Shown here: positions 18,407 through 26,942 of the stretch, piece by piece
How the letters are laid out: each line of letters begins with the position of its first letter
How positions within the stretch are numbered: position 1 is the stretch's first letter
DNA from: Halomonas litopenaei
GTDB lineage: Bacteria > Pseudomonadota > Gammaproteobacteria > Pseudomonadales > Halomonadaceae
Length of the DNA: 64,000 bases
Reading direction: 5' to 3'
NCBI RefSeq assembly: GCF_017303055.1
Contig: NZ_JAEKJT010000004.1
Span: 496,001-560,000, forward strand
Position numbers and translations under genes: made by a program
Notes under the pieces: generated by a model
Seen by the model: the letters and a program-made list of their open reading frames with translations, nothing else
Told to the model about the DNA's origin: nothing
Databases searched by the model: none

Positions 18407-19135
18407 TCAGGCGTTACCTGATGGCGGCACGAACAGGCGCCCCTCACGCTGCCAGTGGCGGGTAAGCGCAGGCACCCCTTCCCCGGCAGGCATCACCCAG
18501 CGGGTCACCCCGGCGGGCACCTGCAGACCAGGGTCTGGATCCACCAGCACGCACTGTGCGTCCAGCGGCAGCTCATGGATCAGGGCAGCGGCAGGCATCA
18601 CCGCCAACGAGGTCCCTACCACCAGCAGCAGATCCGCGTCGGCCACTAGCTCGCAAGCCTCCTGATAGGCGGGAACCGCCTCACCAAACCAGACCACGTC
18701 AGGTCGCAGCTGGCTGCCTCGATCGCAGACGTCCCCCATGGCGATGTTGCGCCGTCCAAGGGGGTAGCGCATGCGCTCATCGACGGAGGAACGTGCGACC
18801 ATGATCTCACCGTGCAAGTGCAGCACCTGGCGCGAACCGGCCCGCTCATGCAGATCATCGATGTTCTGGGTCACGATGCTGACATCGAACCCCAGGGCCT
18901 CAAGATTGGCCAACGCACGATGGGCCGCGTTGGGGCGCGCATCCCGCACCTGCTCACGCCGAGCATCGTAGAAACTGAGCACTCGCTGAGGATTTTTCGC
19001 CCATCCTTCAGGCGTCGCCACGTCCTCGATCGGATGATTGGCCCACAGGCCATCTGCTGCCCGAAAGGTCTCGATGCCGCTCTCGGCACTGATGCCAGCG
19101 CCGGTCAGCACTACCAGGTGAGGAGATTTGGCCAT
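18407..19135 (-). CDS. Sirtuin (CobB-like NAD-dependent deacylase) without zinc cysteines
   Basis: 242 residues. Sirtuins remove acyl groups from lysines using NAD+. NAD-binding and catalytic motifs are intact: VLTGAGISAESGIETFR (residues 8-24), TQNIDDLHERAG, the catalytic His in VLHLHGE, VVWFGE and VVGTSLAVMPAA. The small domain between LHGE and LRPDVVWFGE, which normally holds four zinc cysteines, keeps only one Cys (GDVCDRG). Such zinc-less sirtuins exist in bacteria, so activity is still likely, but the fold must be stabilised in another way. Start at 19135 has GGAG eight bases upstream. aceK lies upstream on the same strand. Confidence 0.88.
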   Translation of the reverse strand: MAKSPHLVVLTGAGISAESGIETFRAADGLWANHPIEDVATPEGWAKNPQRVLSFYDARREQVRDARPNAAHRALANLEALGFDVSIVTQNIDDLHERAGSRQVLHLHGEIMVARSSVDERMRYPLGRRNIAMGDVCDRGSQLRPDVVWFGEAVPAYQEACELVADADLLLVVGTSLAVMPAAALIHELPLDAQCVLVDPDPGLQVPAGVTRWVMPAGEGVPALTRHWQREGRLFVPPSGNA

Positions 19136-19184
19136 GCAGGCGCTCCGTGACAGATTGCAGTGATCTTCGCGCCGCCGTTCGCGA

Positions 19185-20927
19185 TCAGTAGGTCAAGCCC
19201 CCGGGGTCCGAGGCGAAGCGCTGCTTGTTGCGATAGGGATAGACATCGATCACGTGTCCATCGGTGATCGCACGCTGCAGGCTTTTCCAGTAATCGGCGT
19301 CGAACAACTCCGGGTGCAGCTCGTAGAACAGCTTGCGCAAGTGAACGTTGGCGAACAGGAAGGGCCCGAATTCCTCGGGGAAAATATCATTGGGGCCAAC
19401 CGAGTACCAGGGTTCGTCAGCCAGCTCCTGCTCGGGGTACAAGGGCTCTGGAATATGCCGGAAGTTGCACTCGGTGAGGTAGCTCACCTCATCGTAGTCA
19501 TAGAAGATGACCCGACCATGCCGGGTGACGCCGAAGTTCTTGAGCAGCATATCGCCTGGAAAGATGTTGGCCGCCGCCATCTGCTTGATGGCATTGCCGT
19601 AATCTTTCAGTACCGCGCGGGTTTCCGCCTCATCACACTGTTCCAGATAGAGATTGAGCGGGGTCATCATGCGCTCGGTGTAACAGTGCTTGATGATGAC
19701 CTTGTCATCCTTGAGATACACCGTGGAGGGTGCCACTTCCAGCAAGTGTTCCAGGCACTCCGGGTCAAAGTGATCCTTGCGCGACACCAGATAGGAAAAT
19801 TCCTGGGTATCGGCCATGCGCCCTACCCGATCATGGCGTTTGACCAGCCCATACTTGTCGCGCACGTTGTCCCGACTCATCGCCTTGGACGGATCGAAGC
19901 GGTCCTTGATGATCTTGAACACGGTGCGATGGGACGGCAGCACGAACACCGCCATGACCATGCCACGCACCCCTGGCGCGATGATGAACTTGTCCTCGCG
20001 GCGAGCAATCTGCTGATTCAGCGCGCGGAAGAACTCCGTCTTGCCATGCTTGAAGAAGCCAATCGCAGCGTACAGTTCACTGATGGGCTTGTCCGGCATC
20101 AGCATGTGCAAATAGGCGACGAACTCTCTGGGTACCGTCGCATCGACCTGAAAATAGACGCGGGTGAAGGAAAAGATGATCGAGACCTCGTCGGGCTCGA
20201 TCAACACCGTGTCCAGATGCAGCCCCTTGCCCTCTTCATGCAACACGGGCAACACCAGCGGCACCTGCTGATCTCCGCGATGCAGGCGTCCAACCAGGTA
20301 CGCCCCCTTGTTGCGGTAGAACACGCTCTTGAGCAGTTCGATCTCGACTCCGTGGCCGTCACGCAACCCCTCGGGCAGGTGATCGACCAGGAAATCCCGG
20401 GCCAGATGCCCGCAATGATCGAGGTCGATAAACGGAAGTCCCAGCTGCGCGCCCTCCAACGCCTGGTGGATGGCCTGCGCCCAGTTGCCGTCGACGGCGA
20501 TGCGTCGACACAGATCGATGCCGGAGTGATGACTGGCGGCGTCCCGGGAGGAATTCACGAACATCCAGTCGTCGCGAATATGACGATGATGGAAGATCGA
20601 GCAGAACTGGGAATTGAAGTAGGTTTCCGCCAGCTCGTAGTCGAGGCGCTGGCTGATCAGCTCGATGTAGTGCCCCTTGGCTTCTCGCCAGCACTCGCAG
20701 TGGCTCAGGGTATCTTCATCAAAGGTCCGCCTCAGACGCTCCAGGGTCTCGTCGACCTTGGCCTGATACAGGTTGATCCGCTCGGCGGAGGCTTGCTGCG
20801 CCTCGCGCCAGGCAGCGTCGCAAAAGCGCCGATTGGCGTCCAGGGTGATCTGCTTGAAGCGCGAACGGTACTCATCGAAGCCATGCAGGATGGTGGCAGC
20901 GATGCGATAGGCAGGGGACAGTTTCAT
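19185..20927 (-). CDS. aceK: Isocitrate dehydrogenase kinase/phosphatase
   Basis: 580 residues, the length of E. coli AceK (578). It phosphorylates isocitrate dehydrogenase to push flux into the glyoxylate shunt, and reverses this with the same active site. The N-terminal regulatory domain starts YRIAATILHGFDEYRSRF. The kinase domain has the ATP loop APGVRGMVMAVF, the lysine in VFKIIKDRFDPSK, and DMLLKNFGVTRHGR followed by VIFYDYDEV for catalysis and metal. The ATG at 20927 was chosen because GGGAG lies seven bases upstream; the frame is open to 21053. aceA and aceB are not nearby, unlike the E. coli aceBAK operon. Confidence 0.95.
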   Translation of the reverse strand: MKLSPAYRIAATILHGFDEYRSRFKQITLDANRRFCDAAWREAQQASAERINLYQAKVDETLERLRRTFDEDTLSHCECWREAKGHYIELISQRLDYELAETYFNSQFCSIFHHRHIRDDWMFVNSSRDAASHHSGIDLCRRIAVDGNWAQAIHQALEGAQLGLPFIDLDHCGHLARDFLVDHLPEGLRDGHGVEIELLKSVFYRNKGAYLVGRLHRGDQQVPLVLPVLHEEGKGLHLDTVLIEPDEVSIIFSFTRVYFQVDATVPREFVAYLHMLMPDKPISELYAAIGFFKHGKTEFFRALNQQIARREDKFIIAPGVRGMVMAVFVLPSHRTVFKIIKDRFDPSKAMSRDNVRDKYGLVKRHDRVGRMADTQEFSYLVSRKDHFDPECLEHLLEVAPSTVYLKDDKVIIKHCYTERMMTPLNLYLEQCDEAETRAVLKDYGNAIKQMAAANIFPGDMLLKNFGVTRHGRVIFYDYDEVSYLTECNFRHIPEPLYPEQELADEPWYSVGPNDIFPEEFGPFLFANVHLRKLFYELHPELFDADYWKSLQRAITDGHVIDVYPYRNKQRFASDPGGLTY

Positions 20928-21093
20928 CTCGGCACTCCCGGCGGACGTCGACTCAGAATGACGGTCCCCGCCGGTCTCGGCGAGACGACCAATGTCGACT
21001 GTCATGTTGCCCCGCAACATGACCAGCGCCAACCCCACTGTCCTAACCAGCACATTGATGACGTCAACGCTTGGCGCGGGCGTCCCACATCGC

Positions 21094-22572
21094 CTATTTG
21101 CGCCAGAACATCGGAGTCAACAACACCAGCACCGTCAGAATTTCCAGGCGCCCCATCAGCATGCCCACACATAACAGCCACTTGGCCGCATCGGGCAGGG
21201 TCGAGAAATTTCCGGCAGGGCCAATGATGTCGCCAAGCCCCGGCCCCACATTGGTGACCGCCGTGGCTGCCCCGGTCAGCGCCGTCACCAGGTCCAGCCC
21301 CAAAAGGCCCAGCGCCAGTGCCAGACCGGCAATGGTCAGGAAGAAGAAGAACGAGAAGGCGACGACGCCTCGACTGATCTCGTCCGATAGCGGGACGCCG
21401 TTATAGCGCGATACGAACACGCCATGGGTATGGATCAGAAAACGCAGCTGGCTCAGCAACATCTTGATAGCCACCTGAAAGCGGAAGATCTTCATGCCAC
21501 CGCTGGTAGACCCACTGCAGCCGCCCACGAAGGTCAGATAGAAGAACGCCATCGCCGCAAAGGGGCCCCACTGACTGTAGTCATCGCTGGCATAGCCCGT
21601 GGTGGTCACCACTGACACCACATTGAAAGCAGTGTGCGTCAGCGCCATGAATCCCGGCTCGCCACGCCATACCCGGTAGAGGGTGAGCGCCACAATGACG
21701 ACCACTAACAGCCACAGCAGACCGCGTACCTGCTCGTCACGCCACAGCGCCAACGGTGCGCCTCTCAGGCAGCGGATATACAGCACGAACGGCAAGGCGC
21801 CGAGCAGCATGAACAGCGTAGCCAGCCACAATAGATGAGGCTGATCGGCATAGGCCCCGAAAGAAGCATCCGAGTTGGCAAAACCGCCGGTCGACGCTGA
21901 GGTCATGGCATGGACCACCGCGTCCAGTGGGGTCATGCCACCGATGGCATAGGCCAGCGTTGCCGCCAGGGTACCGAAGACGTAGATGCCAAGGGTGGCC
22001 TTGGCGATTCCGCCGGTACGCGGCATCACCTTGTCCGACCAGTCAGACGACTCCGTCTGGAACAGGCGCATCCCGCCGACCTTGAGGAAAGGAAGGATAG
22101 CGATACCCATGACGATGATGCCGATGCCCCCGAGCCACTGCATCAGGCCACGCCATAGCTTGAGGCCATCGGATAGCCCATCGATATCCGTGAGGATGGT
22201 CGAGCCGGTGGTCGTGATCGCGGACACCGACTCGAATACCGCATTGGTCAGCGTCAGGTGGGGCGCCCCCAGCACCAGTGGAAGGCTGGCGAAGCCACTG
22301 ATACTGAGCCAGCTCAGGGTGGTCAGCACGAACATCTGCCGGGTCTTGAGCTCCACCGGGATGCGCCAGGTCAACCACCAGCACACCAGCACCGTTGCCA
22401 GTACCGTCAACAGCGAGCGGGCGAAGGCGGGAGCATCACTGTCGCCCTCCCATAGCAGTACCCCCCATGGCAGCAGCATGAACAGCGCCAACACCAGCCA
22501 CAGCACCGACAGCACCTTGAGCACAGGTGCCCAATCCAGCCACCAGCGCAGCATCCCAGTCCCTCGGGCCAT
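21094..22572 (-). CDS. trkI: Second TrkH-family K+ channel subunit (TrkI-like)
   Basis: 492 residues. The four filter loops are TTTGSTILTDID, TSASTGGFANSD, VTTTGYASDDY and TNVGPGLGD, and the pattern of membrane segments is the same as in TrkH at 11158. It differs clearly from that copy, so it is not a recent duplicate. Halomonas elongata is known to have two Trk membrane subunits, TrkH and TrkI, both working with one TrkA; this gene away from trkA fits TrkI, so the symbol is by analogy. It lies upstream of aceK on the same strand and is divergent from truC. Confidence 0.87.
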   Translation of the reverse strand: MARGTGMLRWWLDWAPVLKVLSVLWLVLALFMLLPWGVLLWEGDSDAPAFARSLLTVLATVLVCWWLTWRIPVELKTRQMFVLTTLSWLSISGFASLPLVLGAPHLTLTNAVFESVSAITTTGSTILTDIDGLSDGLKLWRGLMQWLGGIGIIVMGIAILPFLKVGGMRLFQTESSDWSDKVMPRTGGIAKATLGIYVFGTLAATLAYAIGGMTPLDAVVHAMTSASTGGFANSDASFGAYADQPHLLWLATLFMLLGALPFVLYIRCLRGAPLALWRDEQVRGLLWLLVVVIVALTLYRVWRGEPGFMALTHTAFNVVSVVTTTGYASDDYSQWGPFAAMAFFYLTFVGGCSGSTSGGMKIFRFQVAIKMLLSQLRFLIHTHGVFVSRYNGVPLSDEISRGVVAFSFFFFLTIAGLALALGLLGLDLVTALTGAATAVTNVGPGLGDIIGPAGNFSTLPDAAKWLLCVGMLMGRLEILTVLVLLTPMFWRK

Positions 22573-22733
22573 AGTGGTTCTCTCACTGATTGTCGGCGCT
22601 CATCATAGACCAACGGCGCACCCGGAAAAGCCCCTTCTGCTCACACCCTGATGTGATCACGGATGACAGAACGGCACGACATGGCGACAATAGCGCGCCT
22701 TGAGTTCGCATTCACGCCATAGGTACCCCCACG

Positions 22734-23504
22734 ATGTCTCTGCCCCTGCCCATTCTTTACCAGGACAACGACCTTGTGGCGGTGCACAAGCCTTCAGGGC
22801 TGCTGGTTCATCGCAGCCCCCTGGCCCGAGGAGAAACCGAGTTCCTGCTGCAACGGCTGCGCGATCAGCTGGGGCAACGGGTCTACCCGGTGCACCGACT
22901 CGACAGACCGACCTCAGGAGTGATGGTGTTTGCCCTGTCACCTGAGATGGCCGCGCCGTTGAGCCAAGCCTTCAGCGAGCGCCACGTCGACAAGCGTTAT
23001 CTGGCAGTGGTGAGGGGCATCGGGCCCGATCATGAGCGCATTGATCGAGCGCTGCGGGAAGAAGATGGAACACGCCCCAAGGCCGACATGCCGGCCATGC
23101 CCGCCATCACCGAGGTGCGACGGCTCGACAGCGTGGAGCTGCCGGTGCGAATCGATCGCTACCCCCAGGCCCGCTATTCACTGATGGAAGCCACACCAAT
23201 GAGCGGCCGACGCCACCAGATCCGCCGACACCTCTCTGGCATCGGCTACCCCATCATTGGCGACGCCAAGCACGGCAAGGGCAACCATAACCGCTTCTTT
23301 CGTGACCAACTGGACTGCGATCGCCTGCTGCTGGCCGCCGTGAGCCTGGCATTCGAGCACCCCCGTGAACGCCACCGGCTTCACCTCTGCTGCCCACTGG
23401 ATGACACCATGACTCGTCTGTTCGATCGCTTTGGCTGGCGCGCTCACCTTCCTCGGCCCGGCGCTGACCTGACGCCGCCAACGACCCACCGAGATCCCCC
23501 ATGA
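22734..23504 (+). CDS. truC: tRNA pseudouridine(65) synthase TruC
   Basis: 256 residues, the size of TruC. It makes pseudouridine 65 in certain tRNAs. It is an RluA-family enzyme without an S4 domain. The N-terminus (LPILYQDNDLVAVHKPSGLLVHRS) is characteristic of TruC, the catalytic Asp lies in HRLDRPTSGVMVF (about residues 55-67), and GRRHQIRRHLSGIGYPIIGD closes the core. It overlaps tcdA by four bases, so both tRNA-modification genes form one unit. Confidence 0.92.
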   Translation: MSLPLPILYQDNDLVAVHKPSGLLVHRSPLARGETEFLLQRLRDQLGQRVYPVHRLDRPTSGVMVFALSPEMAAPLSQAFSERHVDKRYLAVVRGIGPDHERIDRALREEDGTRPKADMPAMPAITEVRRLDSVELPVRIDRYPQARYSLMEATPMSGRRHQIRRHLSGIGYPIIGDAKHGKGNHNRFFRDQLDCDRLLLAAVSLAFEHPRERHRLHLCCPLDDTMTRLFDRFGWRAHLPRPGADLTPPTTHRDPP

Positions 23505-24304
23505 GTAACGATATATCCCACCAGGACAACGACTACGACTTGCGCTTCGGGGGCATCCGCCGCCTGTATGGAGCGACCGCCGTCCAACGCCTCGCCCACG
23601 CCCACGTGGTGGTGGTCGGAGTGGGAGGCGTCGGCAGCTGGGCGGTGGAGGCGCTGGCGCGAAGTGGTATCGGCAAGTTGACCTTGATCGACCTCGATGA
23701 CGTCTGCGTGTCCAACATCAATCGTCAACTGCACGCACTGGACGGCACCATCGGTCGTCCCAAGGTGGAGGTACTGGCCGAGCGCTGCCGAGCCATTCAC
23801 CCCGGTATCGAGGTAGTGACCGATGTGGCCTTCGCCACGCCCACCAATCTCGCCGAGCGCATTCCTGCCGATGCCGATCACCTGATCGACGCCATCGACA
23901 GCGTGGTGGCTAAGGCCGCGTTGATCGCATGGTGCAAGCGCCGCAAGCTGCCCCTGACGGTGACCGGCGCCGCCGGTGGCCAGACCGACCCTACGCGAAT
24001 CAAGGTCGCCGACCTGACCCGCACGGAACACGACCCGCTGCTGGCCAAGGTTCGCTCACGCTTGCGCCGAGACCATGGGTTCTCGCGCAACCCCAAGCGA
24101 CGCTTCAGCGTCGAGTGCGTCTACTCCGACGAACAGCTGGTCTATCCCGGACAGGACGGCGAGGTCTGTCACACCAAACCTGGTGCCGGTGAGGCCACTC
24201 GACTGGATTGTGAAGGCGGTTTCGGCGCCGCCACCTTTGTCACCGGCAGCTTCGGCTTTGTCGCCGCTTCCCGTGCGCTGGCCAGACTCACCCGGGTCAA
24301 CTGA
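23501..24304 (+). CDS. tcdA: tRNA threonylcarbamoyladenosine dehydratase
   Basis: 267 residues, E1/ThiF-like superfamily (also called CsdL). It dehydrates t6A37 to the cyclic ct6A form using ATP. It shows the adenylation Rossmann motif VVVGVGGVGSWAVEALARSG (about 37-56), the IDLDDVCVSNINRQ block, the Asp in IDAIDSVVAK, and the CHTKPGAG segment; the C-terminus is hydrophobic. It overlaps truC by four bases. Together with tsaC (3972-4532) it shows that the pathway to ct6A is encoded here. Confidence 0.94.
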   Translation: MSNDISHQDNDYDLRFGGIRRLYGATAVQRLAHAHVVVVGVGGVGSWAVEALARSGIGKLTLIDLDDVCVSNINRQLHALDGTIGRPKVEVLAERCRAIHPGIEVVTDVAFATPTNLAERIPADADHLIDAIDSVVAKAALIAWCKRRKLPLTVTGAAGGQTDPTRIKVADLTRTEHDPLLAKVRSRLRRDHGFSRNPKRRFSVECVYSDEQLVYPGQDGEVCHTKPGAGEATRLDCEGGFGAATFVTGSFGFVAASRALARLTRVN

Positions 24305-24414
24305 GCAAGCGCCTTGCCACACCGCTAGACACCTTACGGGCCAGCCACGCCACGGGCCTCACGAAAAAGCCCAGCCCGAAGGGAGTCCGGCGTCCATCAT
24401 GTCAGGAGACGACC

Positions 24415-24645
24415 ATGACACCCCTTTCCCATCCTCCGGTACCCGGCATCTATCGCCACTACAAGGGCGCGCTTTACGAGGTCTGCGGCGTCGCCCAGCA
24501 CAGCGAGAACGAGGAGGCGCTGGTGGTCTACCGCGCGCTGTATGGCGACTACGGCCTGTGGGTACGTCCGCTGGAGATGTTCTGCGAAACCGTCCAGGTC
24601 GACGGGGAGAACCGACCGCGATTTGCCCTCGAGAAGGCATTTTGA
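24415..24645 (+). CDS. DUF1653 protein
   Basis: 76 residues, a complete DUF1653 domain. The family core is seen as PGIYRHYKGALYEV, HSENEEALVVYRALYGDYGLWVRPLEMF and the end RFALEKAF. The function is unknown; these are small soluble beta-rich proteins. A GGAGACGACC site precedes the ATG. It follows tcdA by 110 bases and ends in front of a hairpin shared with the convergent SDR gene. Confidence 0.85.
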   Translation: MTPLSHPPVPGIYRHYKGALYEVCGVAQHSENEEALVVYRALYGDYGLWVRPLEMFCETVQVDGENRPRFALEKAF

Positions 24646-24655
24646 ACGGCGGCAA

Positions 24656-24671
24656 GGCGTTTTTTAACGCC
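24656..24671. terminator. Short hairpin between convergent genes
   Basis: GGCGTT pairs with AACGCC around a T4 loop (24656-24671), just after the DUF1653 stop and before the SDR stop. The stem is only 6 bp, so confidence is low. Confidence 0.35.
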
Positions 24672-24705
24672 GTATCACCAAGCGCAGGCACTTTTCGTGC
24701 AAGCC

Positions 24706-25455
24706 CTAGGCGGTAAAGCCGCCATCGACGGTATATTGCGATCCCGTCACAAAGGCGGCCTCATCGGAAAGCAGGAACGCCACGACATTGGCCACTTCCT
24801 CCGACGTTCCGATACGCCCGATGGGATGCAGCGCAGCGAGCGAGTGATATTCTTCACGGCTCAACGCATCAAGCAGCGGCGTGTCGATGTAGCCGGGATG
24901 CACGGAGTTGATGCGAACGCCCTGGGCGGAATACTGAAGTGCTGCACTTTTGGTCAACCCCGATACCGCATGCTTTGCCGCGGCATACGGCACATAGTTA
25001 GGCGTACCCAAGAGGCCCAGGACGGACGCTGTATTCACAATGGCCCCACCGCCACCCGCAACAATGGCGGGAATCTGGAATTTCAGGCCATAGAAAACCG
25101 CATCAAGGTTGATATCGATGAGCTGCTTGTACGCCTCGATATCGACGTCGTGCAATGGCCCTTGCGGGCCGATGATGCCGGCATTGTTGAACGCTAGCTG
25201 CAAAGCCCCGAATTCTTCGACGGCAAACGCCACCGCGGCCTCATTCACGGCGGGTAACGTGAAGTCTCCGCCGAATGCGACCGCCTTGCCACCCGCTGCA
25301 GCAATCTCGTCCACTACCGCCAGAGCAGCTTGCTCGTGCAGATCTGCGACGATCACCGCCGCGCCTTCGGCGGCTAACTTGACGGCTGTCGCCTTCCCGA
25401 TCCCGGAGGCCGCGCCAGTGAGCAGTGCTGTCTTTCCCTCGAACCGAATCGACAT
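24706..25455 (-). CDS. Short-chain dehydrogenase/reductase (SDR)
   Basis: 249 residues, classical SDR. It has the dinucleotide motif TGAASGIGKA (about residues 12-21), NNAGI, the catalytic Ser in NTASVLGL, YVPYAAAKHA with the Tyr-x3-Lys pair, and the late HPGYIDTPL and TGSQYTVDGG blocks. The Asp after the second strand (VIVADLHEQ) suggests NAD(H) rather than NADP(H). The substrate is unknown. The ATG at 25455 has AGGGAGA upstream; 19 extra codons are open before it. It stands alone, followed upstream by a 650-base gene-poor stretch. Confidence 0.88.
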   Translation of the reverse strand: MSIRFEGKTALLTGAASGIGKATAVKLAAEGAAVIVADLHEQAALAVVDEIAAAGGKAVAFGGDFTLPAVNEAAVAFAVEEFGALQLAFNNAGIIGPQGPLHDVDIEAYKQLIDINLDAVFYGLKFQIPAIVAGGGGAIVNTASVLGLLGTPNYVPYAAAKHAVSGLTKSAALQYSAQGVRINSVHPGYIDTPLLDALSREEYHSLAALHPIGRIGTSEEVANVVAFLLSDEAAFVTGSQYTVDGGFTA

Positions 25456-25960
25456 GAGTCTTCTCCCTTCTGCACGGGACATGCGTGCGTACGCAGCAGG
25501 CGTACATCGCACAGCCTCGTAGCCTCTCAGTGCTCGGGTTGCTGCGCATGAAGCAGATTAGCAGACGGCCAGCCGCGCGCTGGCCTCAAGGTATCGCTCA
25601 GGCAGGCCGATAACCGGCTTGATCATGGCCAAACGCTGGACGCGGCTCGCCGCATGGGCCCTCGCGAAGTGGCAACGCGCTTCACCGCCACCATGGCGAC
25701 CTCCCGATAGAGCACAGTTATCTCCATCAGGCGCACGTGTGCGGCAGTGCCTTCGAAGAGTAGGACTGCGAGTTCCCGCGTCCACTGGCTCACCAGAAAA
25801 GGCCGATCCCAGTGCGCGCCAAGCGTGACCTAGGTGCTACGCCCTGGGCCCTGGACTCACCGCTATGTGGGTGACGTGCCCTAGTCCTGATCAAGGGTCT
25901 TCTGATCAGCCTGATCGAGGGGTAGCTCCTGCTCCCATTTCCGGGTCGACGTCACAAGCG
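25456..25960. other. 505-base gene-poor stretch, possible gene remnant
   Basis: No complete gene can be supported. On the minus strand two fragments in different frames look protein-like: WTRELAVLLFEGTAAHVRL with VLYREVAMVAVKR (about 25670-25815) and RLAMIKPVIGLPERYLEAS (about 25565-25630). They could be parts of one frame-shifted gene, but I do not recognise a family. Near the right end a CTGATCA...TGATCAG inverted repeat (about 25887-25910) precedes the strong terminator at 25961. Confidence 0.4.
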
Positions 25961-25990
25961 AAAGGGGAGGCCAGTGGCCTCCCCTTTTTT
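25961..25990 (+). terminator. Strong rho-independent terminator, no gene in front
   Basis: Perfect 12-bp stem (25961-25972 with 25976-25987), a 3-base loop and a T6 run ending at 25990, oriented for rightward transcription. No rightward gene lies within the preceding 1.3 kb. On the minus strand the same hairpin is followed by TTTCGCTTG, so it can also end the bfr transcript, but the T-run quality is better rightward. Confidence 0.8.
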
Positions 25991-26080
25991 GACATTCTGG
26001 ATTTAGACATTCTGCGCTTAGACATCCAATGCCTGGCCATCCAACGTTTGGACATCCAACGCCTGGACATCCAGCACCGC
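25991..26080. repeat. 15-bp degenerate tandem repeat, six units
   Basis: Six contiguous 15-base units starting at 25991, 26006, 26021, 26036, 26051 and 26066, consensus about GACATCCAACGCCTG. The first two units are GACATTCTG variants. The array begins at the last T of the terminator and ends 25 bases before the bfr stop. In one rightward frame it would read as LDIQR-type pentapeptides, but no start site supports translation. Confidence 0.85.
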
Positions 26081-26105
26081 ATCAGGCGCTGGACAATGTC
26101 ACAGG

Positions 26106-26591
26106 TTACTCTTCGCCGCCGGCTTCCTGCATTTGCTTGTGCAAGTAGTTCTGCAGGCCGACCTTGTCGATCAGGCCAAGCTCGGTCTCGATGATGTCGA
26201 TGTGCTCTTCCTCGTCGTCGAGGATCTTCTGGAACAGATCACGGCTGACGTAGTCCCTCACCTGCTCGCAGTAGGTGATGGCTTCGATCAGATCATTGCG
26301 ACCCGTGTGCTCTGCCGCCAGGTCAGCCTCGAGCATTTCGCGAGTGTCTTCGCCAATGTGCAGCTTGCCCAGGTCCTGCAGGTTGGGAATCCCTTCGAGG
26401 AACAGAATGCGCTCGATCAGGGTGTCAGCGTGGCGCATTTCCTCGATGGACTCGTCGTACTCCCACTTCGCCAGGCGCGCCAGGCCCCAGTCCTTGTACA
26501 TCTTGGCGTGGAGAAAGTACTGGTTGATGGCCACCAGCTCGTTGCCCAGCACGGTGTTCAAATGCTGAATGACCTTGGGATCGCCTTTCAT
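26106..26591 (-). CDS. bfr: Bacterioferritin
   Basis: 161 residues, typical Bfr. It forms a 24-mer that oxidises Fe(II) and stores ferric mineral, with haem at subunit interfaces. Ferroxidase residues are visible: Glu18 in [13 protein letters not shown] with Tyr25, Glu51 and His54 in [10 protein letters not shown], Glu94, and the late Glu and His in [12 protein letters not shown]. The haem-ligand Met52 is present in EEMRHAD. The ATG at 26591 has GAGGAG upstream. A good sigma70-like promoter lies about 200 bases upstream. bfd, its partner for iron release, is next on the same strand. Confidence 0.96.
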   Translation of the reverse strand: MKGDPKVIQHLNTVLGNELVAINQYFLHAKMYKDWGLARLAKWEYDESIEEMRHADTLIERILFLEGIPNLQDLGKLHIGEDTREMLEADLAAEHTGRNDLIEAITYCEQVRDYVSRDLFQKILDDEEEHIDIIETELGLIDKVGLQNYLHKQMQEAGGEE

Positions 26592-26942
26592 GGGAAGCTC
26601 CTCATTGCTTGTCGGTGGTGACCGACCATGCGTTGCCAGTCGACTTGCTATCAATGAACGAGGCTCTACTACCGCCTCGTTTGCGTATCGTTATTGGACT
26701 GCCATCCGCCGGGGGCCTTGCCTCCCGCCTCAAGCATCACCAACACACTGGCACGGCAAAAGTAGCCCTACCAGCTCCTGTTAAGAAGCAGTATAGGCCA
26801 CGAATGAGAAAATTCAATCAAATCAATAACTTGATAAAAAGAACTACAACGATATTGATTGCCAATTCAGGCGATAGAGACCCTCGACAAGACTGCTGGC
26901 GGCTGCCGTAACCGTCTCAGGATCAACCGCTTACACCGCCGC
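26592..26942. other. AT-rich spacer between bfr and bfd
   Basis: 351 bases without a gene and clearly more AT-rich than the surroundings between about 26770 and 26880. It holds the bfr promoter (26790-26817) and a leader of about 190 bases. Repeated ATCAAAT/ATTGAT elements between 26815 and 26870 could be regulator or HU/IHF-type sites, but I cannot assign them. Confidence 0.5.
26790..26817 (-). promoter_or_regulatory. Sigma70-like promoter for bfr
   Basis: On the minus strand TTGAAT (26817-26812), a 16-base spacer, then TATACT (26795-26790). Both hexamers are near consensus and the region is AT-rich. Transcription would start about 190 bases before bfr. Confidence 0.6.

Noticed and set aside
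19254..21227. Rightward 657-codon open frame across aceK
   Set aside because: It is the antisense shadow of aceK, which has family motifs throughout and a ribosome site; the rightward protein is His/Gln/Val-rich shadow sequence with no motif.
25865..26194. 109-codon rightward frame with LDIQR pentapeptides
   Set aside because: Resembles a pentapeptide-repeat protein only because the DNA repeat has a 15-base period. It reads through a strong terminator, lacks a ribosome site and overlaps the bfr end.
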